NCBI GenBank assembly: GCA_964461715.1 | Contig: CAYWVR010000006.1 | Location: forward strand, 1 to 64,000 | Source of the DNA: CAYWVR01 sp964461715 | GTDB taxonomy: Bacteria; Planctomycetota; Phycisphaerae; FEN-1346 | Direction: 5' to 3' | DNA length: 64,000 nt | Shown: positions 1-7,272 of the stretch, in pieces | Numbering within the stretch: position 1 is the stretch's first letter | Layout of the letters: the number at the start of each line of letters is the position of its first letter | The notes under the pieces: generated by a model | The model's database searches: none | What the model saw: the letters and a program-made list of their open reading frames with translations, nothing else | What the model was told of the DNA's origin: nothing | Translations under genes and position numbers: made by a program

Positions 1-230
1 GGGGGGGGAAGTCGCACGTTTTCGGCCCCTTTCTGCGCGAAGCGGCGCGCGAAACGGCTCGCCGGGGGCCTCGGCGCGACGCCTATGTGTTGGGCGTGTG
101 CGCTGTTGCGACAGGCCGCGGCGCGGAGCTCGCAGCGCGGAGCGCGGAGCGGGCGCCGGGCGCGCTCGGGCTATGTGGTACGCATCGGCATGCATGGCGT
201 CCGCCCTGGCCGCCGGGAGGGTCAGCGTCG
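1..230. other. left-edge non-coding stretch
   Basis: No convincing gene is visible. The sequence starts with a run of G and is rich in GCGC. Reading frames open on both strands here, but they are the GC-driven kind with arginine/proline-rich translations. The 3' end of a gene from outside the window could lie here, but nothing recognisable supports that. Confidence 0.4.
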
Positions 231-773
231 TCAGCTCGGGGCCGCGCGGTAGGTGCGGCGCGGTTTGGGCTTGGCCCGGGCCGAGCGGGGCGCGGGCGGC
301 GGGGAGCGCGGCGGGGCGGGCACGAGGCCCCCGCCGTCGGTCTGCCGCGGCGTCGCGAGTGCCGTCGCCATCTCCGCCGCCAGCCAGTCGGTGAGCGGCG
401 CATCGGCGCGCGCCACCGGCGTCCCCTTCTCGTACGCCTCCGTCTCGACCACGAGCCGCGCCTCGCGGGCCTCGGGCCGCATCAGCACCATGGCCCGCAC
501 CCGCCCCCCATCGACGCGCCGGCCCGCGACGCGGTCGGTCCAACCGGTGTAGATGACCCCCATCCCGTCGGGCCCGTTCTCGACGGCCCGCTCGACGCGA
601 AACGAGCCGGTCATGAGCGTCACGGCCCGCAGGTACGCCTCGGCGGGCGAGACGCCCTCGGGTACGGGCACCTCGGTCCACTCGTTCTCCGCGTCGTCCC
701 AGAGCGCATACACCCCCGCCGCCGCGACCGCGGCGACCACCAGGAGCGTCAAGGCGGTCCCCCACGGTTTCAT
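231..773 (-). CDS. small membrane-anchored protein of unknown function
   Basis: This encodes 180 residues. I chose the ATG at 773 because a GGAGG Shine-Dalgarno sits 7 nt upstream; longer in-frame starts would read through the region with the oppositely oriented promoter and riboswitch. Residues 7-24 form one hydrophobic segment (signal anchor), followed by an acidic linker and a mixed domain of about 110 residues, roughly 45-155, with alternating strands. The last 30 residues are proline- and arginine-rich. I recognise no family. It is transcribed away from the B12 riboswitch locus, so the shared intergenic region probably holds promoters for both directions. A lipid- or protein-binding periplasmic domain is possible but unproven. 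Confidence 0.6.
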   Translation of the reverse strand: MKPWGTALTLLVVAAVAAAGVYALWDDAENEWTEVPVPEGVSPAEAYLRAVTLMTGSFRVERAVENGPDGMGVIYTGWTDRVAGRRVDGGRVRAMVLMRPEAREARLVVETEAYEKGTPVARADAPLTDWLAAEMATALATPRQTDGGGLVPAPPRSPPPAPRSARAKPKPRRTYRAAPS

Positions 774-876
774 CTTGTACCCTCCGCGCGCGTCTTTCTC
801 CGCCGGTTCATCGGCCGCCTGGGCCGTGGGGCTTGAGGCCGCCATCGGGCGAATGGCAACGGTACAGAGTCCCCCA

Positions 877-897
877 CTCTCTCCCGCAAGGGGAGAG
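877..897. repeat. small hairpin repeat, copy 1 (CTCTCCCGCAAGGGGAGAG)
   Basis: CTCTCCC and GGGAGAG form a stem around a GCAAG loop (core 879-897). A longer relative with an 11-bp perfect stem and the same loop is at 21827-21853. Both copies are preceded by ATCGGGCGA, followed by GGCATG, and then by a GAGGTATAGT promoter element. Confidence 0.6.
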
Positions 898-940
898 CGG
901 AACCACGGCATGGCGGCGACGCGAACGGGGGGGAACGGGC

Positions 941-968
941 TTGACAGGCGGGAAACGTGAGGTATAGT
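941..968 (+). promoter_or_regulatory. sigma70-type promoter of the B12 riboswitch operon
   Basis: TTGACA (941-946) and TATAGT (963-968) are separated by 16 bp, ending 26 nt before the riboswitch P1 stem. The -35 is a perfect match and the -10 matches 5 of 6. The expected start site is near 975, so the transcript would begin just before the aptamer. Confidence 0.8.
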
Positions 969-993
969 AACGGGCGATCGGACAAGTGAAGAG

Positions 994-1151
994 GGAATTG
1001 GAGACAGGGAAGGTGGTGAGAGTCCACCGCGGTCCCGCCGCTGTGAGCGAGGACGAAAGGCCCTGACGATGGCCACTGTTCCCCATGCGTGGGGGCGGGA
1101 AGGCCGGGCCGAGTAGGACGATTCGCGAGCCAGAAGACCTCCTCCGATTCC
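994..1151 (+). promoter_or_regulatory. cobalamin (adenosylcobalamin-type) riboswitch
   Basis: The P1 stem is formed by GGAATTGGAG (994-1003) and CTCCGATTCC (1142-1151), with one G-U pair. Inside are the conserved blocks in the right order: AGGGAAGGTGG with GAGTCCACC, TCCCGCCGCTGTGAG, GGCCACTG near 1071-1078, GCGGGAAGG near 1095-1103, and the B12 box AGCCAGAAGACCTCC at about 1129-1143. This matches the cobalamin riboswitch class (RF00174). The terminator downstream at 1205-1239 indicates transcriptional OFF control when B12 is bound. The structural class is secure; the exact ligand preference (AdoCbl or MeCbl) cannot be read by eye. Confidence 0.93.
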
Positions 1152-1204
1152 GCAGTCAGGCCGTCCCCGCGGACAGGGACCGGCCGGCGAACGTGGGACC
1201 AGGG

Positions 1205-1239
1205 AACCTTCGGCGCTTCAAAAGGCCGAAGGTTTTTTT
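1205..1239 (+). terminator. riboswitch-controlled intrinsic terminator
   Basis: AACCTTCGGC (1205-1214) pairs with GCCGAAGGTT (1225-1234) around a 10-nt loop, and seven T (1233-1239) follow. It lies 54 nt after the aptamer and 175 nt before the start codon, the usual place for a riboswitch expression platform. Confidence 0.85.
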
Positions 1240-1267
1240 GTTTCCGCGCTCGCGAAGAGAGAGCGGG

Positions 1268-1291
1268 CCGACCTGCCGCGCGGCAGGTCGG
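1268..1291. repeat. perfect 24-nt palindrome in the operon leader
   Basis: CCGACCTGCCGC and GCGGCAGGTCGG form a gapless palindrome between the terminator and the start codon. There is no T run on either side, so it is unlikely to be a terminator. It could be a protein-binding site or a small dispersed palindrome. Confidence 0.5.
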
Positions 1292-1414
1292 TCCACGAGT
1301 CGCACCCGGGGAATCACGAACACGGGCAGAGGCGCGCTTTGGTGCGTCCGGCGACCGTGCCGCGACGGTTCGCCTCGGCGCCCGCGGCGCGCCCGCGTGA
1401 AGGAGGGCTGGACC

Positions 1415-2245
1415 ATGTTGCGATCGATCATGGTGGGACTGGCGGTGGTGGCGGGGGCGGGGGCGGCGGCGCGGGGGGAGGTGCTCCTCGACTTCGACGA
1501 CGTCGCGCTGCCGGCCGAGACGGCCTGGTACGGGGCCCCGTCGGTGCCGGGCAATCCGGGCTTCACGGCCGCGTACGAGGTGGCGAGCGGGGAGGCGGTC
1601 CTCAATACCCACTACGCCATCGACCCCGACTACGCCGTCGAGTTCTGGGGTGGGTGGGCCCTCTCCAACACGAGCGACACCACGACCGGGGCCTACACGA
1701 ACCTCTCGGCGGTCCCCGGCGCCGCCCACAGCGGGGCGAACTACGGGCTGGCGTACGTGGACACGTGGAACGGCTGGACGCCGACGGTCACCTTCGCCGG
1801 GCCCACCGTCGTCGACCACGCCTTCGTCACGAACGCCACGTATCCGTATCTTATCATGCGGGACGGCGACCCCTTCGGTTGGGCCAAGCAGTTCGGCGGG
1901 GCCGACGGGACGGACCCGGACTGGTTCCGCCTGACCATCGCCGGCAAGGATGCCGCCGGCGACCCGACCGCGGCCCCCGTCGAGGTCTACCTGGCCGACT
2001 TCCGCAGCTCCGACCCGGCGGACGATTACATCGTCGATGCGTGGCTCCAGGTGAGTCTGGCGAGCCTGGGCGAGGTCGCGTCGCTCGAGTTCACGCTCGA
2101 CTCCTCGGACACGAACGCGTGGGGCCAGATGAACACGCCGTCGTACTTCGCCCTCGACTCGATGAGCGCCGCGCCGGAGCCGGCGACGCTCGTGCTGGCG
2201 GCGGCGGGGGCGGCGCTTCTGGCGGCCCGGCGACGGCGGGGGTGA
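1415..2245 (+). CDS. DUF4465 PEP-CTERM surface protein under B12 riboswitch control
   Basis: This encodes 276 residues. The ATG at 1415 has AAGGAGG 8 nt upstream. Residues 1-21 are a signal peptide. The body matches the DUF4465 pattern: FWGGWALSNTSDTTTGAYTN, then AAHSGANYGLAYVDTWNG, a Y-L-I-M-R-D-G-D stretch, DWFRLTIAGKDAAG, VEVYLADFR, SLASLGEVASLEFTLDSSDT, and NTPSYFALDSM. The carboxy end is a PEP-CTERM sorting signal (PEPATL, a hydrophobic helix, then RRRR), so the protein should be exported and processed at the cell surface. DUF4465 proteins recur in B12-regulated loci of Bacteroidetes, and from memory the BtuH cobalamin-binding proteins are related; this needs checking. B12 binding is therefore an inference from the riboswitch and the family. 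The next gene begins 4 nt after the stop. Confidence 0.88.
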   Translation: MLRSIMVGLAVVAGAGAAARGEVLLDFDDVALPAETAWYGAPSVPGNPGFTAAYEVASGEAVLNTHYAIDPDYAVEFWGGWALSNTSDTTTGAYTNLSAVPGAAHSGANYGLAYVDTWNGWTPTVTFAGPTVVDHAFVTNATYPYLIMRDGDPFGWAKQFGGADGTDPDWFRLTIAGKDAAGDPTAAPVEVYLADFRSSDPADDYIVDAWLQVSLASLGEVASLEFTLDSSDTNAWGQMNTPSYFALDSMSAAPEPATLVLAAAGAALLAARRRRG

Positions 2246-2249
2246 GGCG

Positions 2250-3017
2250 ATGGCCCGCGGCGGATACACGCTCGTCGAGGTGCTCATTGCGGTGACGATC
2301 GTGCTGCTGTTGGCGGCCCTGGCGATGCCGGCGCTGACGGACGCGCTGGCGCTGGCGCGCGAGGTCGAGTGCGCCTCGAACCTCCGGCAGATCGGCCGCG
2401 CAATCCGTCTCCATGCGAAGGACCACGACGGGTGGCTTTTTCCGCTCCGGCGGGACGACCCGGACGGCGTGTTGTGGTACTTCGGGCTGGAGCCGACCGG
2501 ATCGGGCGCCCTGGGGGAGGGCGCCCGCATCCTCGACCGGACCCGGGCGGTCCTGTATCCGTACCTGGAGGCCCCGGAGACGATCGAGACGTGCCCCTCG
2601 GTACCCTTCGGCGGGCCGTACAAGCCGAAGTTCGCCGGTCGCGGGTGGACCTACGGCATCAACTATTTCCTCTGCAGCCATCACGGCTACGGGAACCTGC
2701 GGTGGATCCGGACGCAGGACGCGTCGCGGACGCTGATCCTGGCGGACGCGGCCCAGGTCAACACGTTCCAGGCCCCGGCCTCGCCGTCGAACCCGATGGT
2801 GGAGGACTGGTACTACGTCGAGCCGGGCCGGCGGTTCGTCCAGTTCCGCCACGGCGGCCGGGCGAATGTCCTGTTTGCCGACGGGCACGTCGGGGCCGTC
2901 GAGCCGCTTGCCGGGAGCTTCGACCCGCGGATGCCGGAGGCCATGATCGGACAGGTGGATGAGACGCGGGTGCGGCTTAAGCCGCATCATTGGGACATTT
3001 CGGAGTGCAGGCCGTAG
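2250..3017 (+). CDS. type II secretion pseudopilin-like protein, H-X9-DG class
   Basis: This encodes 255 residues. The amino end GYTLVEVLIAVTIVLLLAAL is a prepilin-type N-methylation motif: cleavage after G5, E at +5, then a hydrophobic helix. The carboxy half carries the planctomycete signature HGGRANVLFADGHV (H-X9-DG), with ILADAAQVN before it. It is translationally close to the DUF4465 gene (4-nt gap), so it is under the same cobalamin riboswitch. Such proteins form pseudopilus-like assemblies or act as individual envelope proteins; the role here is unknown. Co-regulation with the presumed B12-binding surface protein suggests an accessory role in B12 capture, but this is inference. Confidence 0.85.
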   Translation: MARGGYTLVEVLIAVTIVLLLAALAMPALTDALALAREVECASNLRQIGRAIRLHAKDHDGWLFPLRRDDPDGVLWYFGLEPTGSGALGEGARILDRTRAVLYPYLEAPETIETCPSVPFGGPYKPKFAGRGWTYGINYFLCSHHGYGNLRWIRTQDASRTLILADAAQVNTFQAPASPSNPMVEDWYYVEPGRRFVQFRHGGRANVLFADGHVGAVEPLAGSFDPRMPEAMIGQVDETRVRLKPHHWDISECRP

Positions 3018-3120
3018 GGGCGCACGGGCCCCAGGCACGGCCCGGGATCGCTCATTGTCGGACCGCCGCCCGGCCGATAACCTTCAGGAGACGCCTGGAG
3101 CCCGGAAGGAGAGTCTGCCC

Positions 3121-5244
3121 ATGGTCCGTCGCCTCTTGCCGCTGGTGCTCGTTGCCTCATGCGCGGCCGGCGCCTTTGCCGCCGATCCCGCCCTCGAGCC
3201 GGAGGGCTCGAAGGTCGAGGTCCGCCGCGAGACGATCGTCTATCCCGTCAACCAGAAGCCGCCGCCCGACCGGTACGCGTATCTGAAGGTCAACCCGGCC
3301 CTGGCCGGCAAGGACGAATACGCGACCGAGGCGATCGTCCTGGAGAACGAGTACCTGGCGGCCACGGTGCTGCCGGAGTTCGGGGCGCGGCTCGTGCGCG
3401 TCACCTTCAAGAAGCCGCGGCGCGACGTCTTCTGGATCAACGACGTTCTGGAGGACCACCTGCCCTGGTCGATGGGCGGGACACGGTTCACGTTCCCCTT
3501 CTACGAGCACGGGCGTCACCTGGACGAGGGGGCGGGTTTCCGCGTCATCGAGGGCCCCGACGGCTCGGCCACCGTCGCCCTGGACATGCGCTTCAGCCAG
3601 TACGCCGGCGAGACCCAACGCTACGGCCGCTTCTCGACCCTGCGGCAGGCGACGATCGTTCGCCTGCGGCCGGGCGAAGCGCTGCTGGAATACACCTTGC
3701 GCGTCGACAACCCGCTGCCCGTGCGGCACGGGTTCCGGTCTTGGAACGTGGCCCATTTCGCGCGGAAGGCGGGGGCGCACCTGCTTTTTCCGGCGGGCGG
3801 GGTGACGGGCCACGGGGCCCCGTCGCTTGACCCCTGGCCCGTCTGGGACGAGACGGACCACCGCGTCCTCGGCACGTGGGGCACCTCCCGCTTCACGGTC
3901 GACCTCCAGGGCGACTGGGCGGGCGTCTACTACCCGGGCGCCGACGCCAACCATCTCCTCCTCCGCCCGCGGTTCACCGTGCCCGGCCTGAAGCTCTACG
4001 CGAGCCGTCTGCGCCCCGACCAGCGGGGGCGGTGGGATTCGATGATCGAGATCTGGAGTGGCTCGAATCGCGTCTTCGAGCACCCCGGCCACTACCTGCC
4101 GCCCTTCGGCACGTACGTCCTGCCGCTTCGGGTCACGATGATCGCGGGGATCGGGAAGGTCCACTGGGCGAACGACGAGGTGGCGGTCGCCTACGACCCT
4201 GGGGACGAGACCCGCGGGCCCGTGATCCGCATCGCGGGGTTCCGAGCCCGGGCCAGGGTCTCCGCGGTGGCGCGCGGCGGGGGGGCGGCGCGGTCGGCCG
4301 AAGGGCCCCTCGGGCCGGACCGGCCGCTTGTCCTCGAGCTGGGCGAGCCCGCGCGCGAGGTTTTCCTGGTCCTTCGCGACGAGGAGGGCGACGAGATCGC
4401 CGAGGTCCGTCTGCCCTGGAAGCCCGAGCCGACCGACCCGAAGGCCTTCGAGGCGCTCAAGGCCGAGATGGAGCGGGACTGGCTCTCGATGGAGCTTTCG
4501 GACTGGCCCCGCGAGCATGCCCCGAACCTCGCCTCCGCCGCCGAGTGGTTCGCCAAGAACGTCTCGTCCGACGATCCGGAGTCGGTCGTCCATGCCGCGC
4601 GCATCATGATGCGGACCGAGGCGCCGGGGTCGGAGCGATGGACCCGCATCCGCGAGATGCTCCGGGGCGTCCTGCGCACGAATCCCGACCACGCCTACGC
4701 GAACCTGTACCTGGGGATGATGCGGACGCTGGAGGCGGGGGGCCTTCCGAGCGAGGAATCGGTGGCCCACGTCCGCAAGGCGGCGCGCCTGCCGGGCGCC
4801 CAGTTCCTGATGGCCCTCGAATCGATCCACCGGGGCAAGCGGGTGGTGGCCGTCAAGCTGCTCGATGACGTCGCCGCCCACGCCCCCCCCGTCGCCATGG
4901 GCATGGGCAAGCGGGCCCTCCAGGGCAACGAGCGGCTCCACCCCGCGGCGACGCTGGATGCGGCGTGGCCGACGCTCCTGAAGGCGGCGGTGCTCTTGGG
5001 GATGGATCGGCCGCGGCCGGCGGTGGGGGCGCTGGAGCTTCTGCTCTTGCATGATCCCGCGCGGCCGGAGGCGATGGCCCTCTTGGCCGAGGCCCTCGAG
5101 GCCGCCGGCGAGGACGAGAAGGCCGCCGCCGCTCGCGCCGACGCCGACACCCTCTTCCTCCGAAACCCCCGGGCCCGCCGCGACCTCGACGCCCTGCGGC
5201 GGCAGGCGGAGACGGGGGAGCTGCTGCCGATCGCCAAGCCCTGA
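3121..5244 (+). CDS. secreted DUF5107 protein with TPR-like carboxy region
   Basis: This encodes 707 residues. The start at 3121 has GGAAGGAG 10-12 nt upstream and gives a clean signal peptide ending near ASCAAGAFAA. Residues about 30-360 match DUF5107: a YPYP-like YPVNQ start, then EAIVLENEYLAATVLPEFGA, DVFWINDVL and GTRFTFPFYEHGRH. This is a galactose-mutarotase-like beta fold found beside TPR repeats in sugar-related proteins. Residues about 480-700 are helical and resemble TPRs (HAYANLYLGMMRTLEAGG, PEAMALLAEALEAAGEDEKA). It lies 103 nt after the pseudopilin gene on the same strand and could be the last gene of the riboswitch operon, although an independent promoter cannot be excluded. A carbohydrate-binding or glycosidase-like role is likely; the substrate is unknown. 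Confidence 0.8.
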   Translation: MVRRLLPLVLVASCAAGAFAADPALEPEGSKVEVRRETIVYPVNQKPPPDRYAYLKVNPALAGKDEYATEAIVLENEYLAATVLPEFGARLVRVTFKKPRRDVFWINDVLEDHLPWSMGGTRFTFPFYEHGRHLDEGAGFRVIEGPDGSATVALDMRFSQYAGETQRYGRFSTLRQATIVRLRPGEALLEYTLRVDNPLPVRHGFRSWNVAHFARKAGAHLLFPAGGVTGHGAPSLDPWPVWDETDHRVLGTWGTSRFTVDLQGDWAGVYYPGADANHLLLRPRFTVPGLKLYASRLRPDQRGRWDSMIEIWSGSNRVFEHPGHYLPPFGTYVLPLRVTMIAGIGKVHWANDEVAVAYDPGDETRGPVIRIAGFRARARVSAVARGGGAARSAEGPLGPDRPLVLELGEPAREVFLVLRDEEGDEIAEVRLPWKPEPTDPKAFEALKAEMERDWLSMELSDWPREHAPNLASAAEWFAKNVSSDDPESVVHAARIMMRTEAPGSERWTRIREMLRGVLRTNPDHAYANLYLGMMRTLEAGGLPSEESVAHVRKAARLPGAQFLMALESIHRGKRVVAVKLLDDVAAHAPPVAMGMGKRALQGNERLHPAATLDAAWPTLLKAAVLLGMDRPRPAVGALELLLLHDPARPEAMALLAEALEAAGEDEKAAAARADADTLFLRNPRARRDLDALRRQAETGELLPIAKP

Positions 5245-5443
5245 TCCGGGCGGGCGCCAGGGCCGCGCTGCAAACGCGTGGCCATGCGCCGGCGGGCGCG
5301 CGCGGCACGGGCATGCGCAGGCCGGACCGCATGAGCATGCCGCCCTGTCGGCTGCCGATGCATCGGCCGTCCGAAGCGGTCGGCCGGGGTCCGTTCGCTT
5401 CAGTATGGCATGGCGCGAAGGCCATCCCGGCCCAAGGTGGCTC
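5245..5443. other. convergent intergenic region
   Basis: This 199-nt gap lies between the DUF5107 gene and btuD, which converge. It contains half of the dispersed palindrome (GCGTGGCCATGC, 5276-5287) and GC-rich repeats. No gene or clear terminator with a T tract is visible. Confidence 0.5.
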
Positions 5444-6262
5444 TCACGTCGGCGGGCGCGGCATCACGTAGGGCCGGCCCGTCGCGTCGTCGGTCCGGAC
5501 CTCGACGGGCGTCTCGTAGACCTCCGAGAGCCTCTCGGCCCGCAGGACCTCGGCGGGCGGCCCGGAGGCGGCGACCTGCCCCGCGCGGACCAGCACCACC
5601 CGGTCGGCGTACGCGGCGGCCAGGTTCAGGTCGTGGCTCACGGTCACCACCGTCAGGCCCCGCTCCCGAACGAGCCGCGCCAAGAGGCCGTAGATCGCGT
5701 GCTGATGCCGGATATCGAGGAAGCTGGTCGGCTCGTCCAGGAGCACCGCGGCCGGCTGTTGCGCGAGCGCCCGCGCCACGATGACCCGCTGCCTCTCGCC
5801 GCCCGAGAGCTCATCGAGCGGCCGGTCGGCAAACGCCTCCGTGCCCGTCAGGGCCAGGGCCTCCCGCGCCGCCGTCCAGTCCGCCTCCGTCTCGAAGCCC
5901 AGGAGGCCCGTGTGCGGACTCCGCCCGAGGAGCACCGTCTCGAGGACCGTCCGCGCCGTCGGGCCTCGCGTTTCCTGCGGCACGTACGCGACGTGTTTCG
6001 CGAGTGTCGGGCGCGGCCAATGCGGAAGGGGGCGTCCGGCGAAGCGCACCTCGCCGGCCTGCGGCGCCAGGAGCCCGAGCGCCAGGCGCAGGAGCGTCGT
6101 CTTGCCGCTCCCGTTCGGGCCGAGGATCGCCACGAGGCGCCCGGCCGGGGCCTCCATCGAGAGCCCGTCCAGCACCCGCGCGCCCGGGCGATACGCGAAG
6201 ACGAGGTCGCGGGCCTCCAGGGCCGCCCCCTCGGTCACCGGATTTGGGCCGTCCTGTGCCAT
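5444..6262 (-). CDS. btuD: cobalamin/iron-siderophore ABC transporter ATP-binding protein
   Basis: This encodes 272 residues, normal for FecE/BtuD ATPases. Walker A is GPNGSGKTT, the Q-loop region is AYVPQE, the signature is LSGGERQRV, Walker B is AAVLLDEPTSFLD, and the H-loop is TVSHDLN. The ATG at 6262 overlaps the end of btuC by 28 nt, which fits translational coupling. It energises import through BtuC at the inner membrane. The family also serves haem and siderophores; the B12 assignment rests on the cobalamin riboswitch 5 kb away and the BtuF-like partner, so the specificity is inferred. Confidence 0.9.
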   Translation of the reverse strand: MAQDGPNPVTEGAALEARDLVFAYRPGARVLDGLSMEAPAGRLVAILGPNGSGKTTLLRLALGLLAPQAGEVRFAGRPLPHWPRPTLAKHVAYVPQETRGPTARTVLETVLLGRSPHTGLLGFETEADWTAAREALALTGTEAFADRPLDELSGGERQRVIVARALAQQPAAVLLDEPTSFLDIRHQHAIYGLLARLVRERGLTVVTVSHDLNLAAAYADRVVLVRAGQVAASGPPAEVLRAERLSEVYETPVEVRTDDATGRPYVMPRPPT

Positions 6263-7272
6263 CGGGTCCTCAGAAGGTAGATGAAGAACGGTCCGCCGCA
6301 CATCGCCGTCAGGACGCCGACCGGCAGCACAGGCCCGCCCGCCCCCTGCACGAGTCGCAGCGCCAGGTCGGCCGCCACCAGAAACGCCGCCCCGAAGAAG
6401 CACGCCGCCGGCACCAGTCGCCGGTAGTCCGGGCCGAGGATCATGCGCAGGATGTGCGGGCATACGAGGCCGACGAAGCCGATCGGCCCGGCCAGCGCCA
6501 CCGCCGCCCCCGTCATCAGGCTCGCCGCGACGAAGGTCAGGATCCGGAGCCGGTCGATCCGCACGCCCATCGCTCCGGCCGTGTCCTCGCCGAGCGCCGC
6601 CAGGTTGAACCCCTTGGCCCGCGCCGCGAACGTCGCCGCCCCCCCCGCCGCCAATGCTCCGACGACCCCGACCAGCGTCCATCGCGGCACGAGGGGGGTG
6701 ATGTTGCCCATGAGGTAATAGGTGATGTCGGCCCGCCGCTCGGGCGGGACGAGGGCGCTGGTGAGCATGATGGCGGCCGCGTAGAAGGCGTTAAGGATGA
6801 CGCCCGAGAGGAGCAGGGTGTACGGCTCGATCCGCCCGCGTCGCTGGGCGAGGGTATAGACGATCCCGACCGTCGCCAACGATCCGAGGAAGCCGAAGAG
6901 CGGCTGGAGCGTGACGCCGACGAAGAGGCTCGCGAGAATCACCGCCAGCATCCCGCCGCCCGAGACGCCCAGGACGTACGGGCTGGCCAGGGGGTTCCTC
7001 AGCAGCGCCTGGAACCCGAGGCCTGCCAGCGCCAGCGCCGCCCCCACGACGCTCGTTGCGGCCACCAGGTACAGCCGCATCCCCAGGACGTCGGCCCGGG
7101 CCGCCGGCTCCCACGTCCAGATGTTCTGCGACCCGAGAAGCACTCCCCCCGCCGCCACGACCGCCCAGAGCCCCGCCCACCCGGCCGCGCCGCGCAGGTA
7201 CCGCCCCGGCGTCAGCGGCCGGACCGTCGGGCGATGCGTTGGGGCCTCAGCGGGCACGGGCGGTCCCCTCAC
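6235..7272 (-). CDS. btuC: cobalamin-type ABC transporter permease (FecCD family)
   Basis: This encodes 345 residues with about nine to ten hydrophobic segments. FecCD hallmarks are visible: the LRNPLASPYVLGVSGGG stretch, LLSGVILNAFY, YYLMGN, RGFNLAAL-type FNLAALGEDTA, and GPIGFVGLVCPHILRM, which is the loop contacting the ATPase. It overlaps btuF upstream by 26 nt and btuD downstream by 28 nt, a tightly coupled btuF-btuC-btuD unit. It forms the membrane channel as a homodimer. The start at 7272 gives a cytoplasmic amino end of about 29 residues before the first membrane segment; a later start is possible. Confidence 0.92.
   Translation of the reverse strand: MRGPPVPAEAPTHRPTVRPLTPGRYLRGAAGWAGLWAVVAAGGVLLGSQNIWTWEPAARADVLGMRLYLVAATSVVGAALALAGLGFQALLRNPLASPYVLGVSGGGMLAVILASLFVGVTLQPLFGFLGSLATVGIVYTLAQRRGRIEPYTLLLSGVILNAFYAAAIMLTSALVPPERRADITYYLMGNITPLVPRWTLVGVVGALAAGGAATFAARAKGFNLAALGEDTAGAMGVRIDRLRILTFVAASLMTGAAVALAGPIGFVGLVCPHILRMILGPDYRRLVPAACFFGAAFLVAADLALRLVQGAGGPVLPVGVLTAMCGGPFFIYLLRTRWHRTAQIR

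Noticed and set aside
1268..1291. Second terminator in the B12 leader
   Set aside because: The palindrome has no T run on either strand.
770..2623. Long minus-strand frame (617 codons) opposite the riboswitch operon
   Set aside because: It is arginine/proline-rich, antisense to a clear DUF4465 gene and to the riboswitch, with no recognisable domain; a by-product of high GC.
3157..5052. Long antisense frame opposite the DUF5107 gene
   Set aside because: Same reasons: biased composition and no motif, with a well-supported gene on the other strand.
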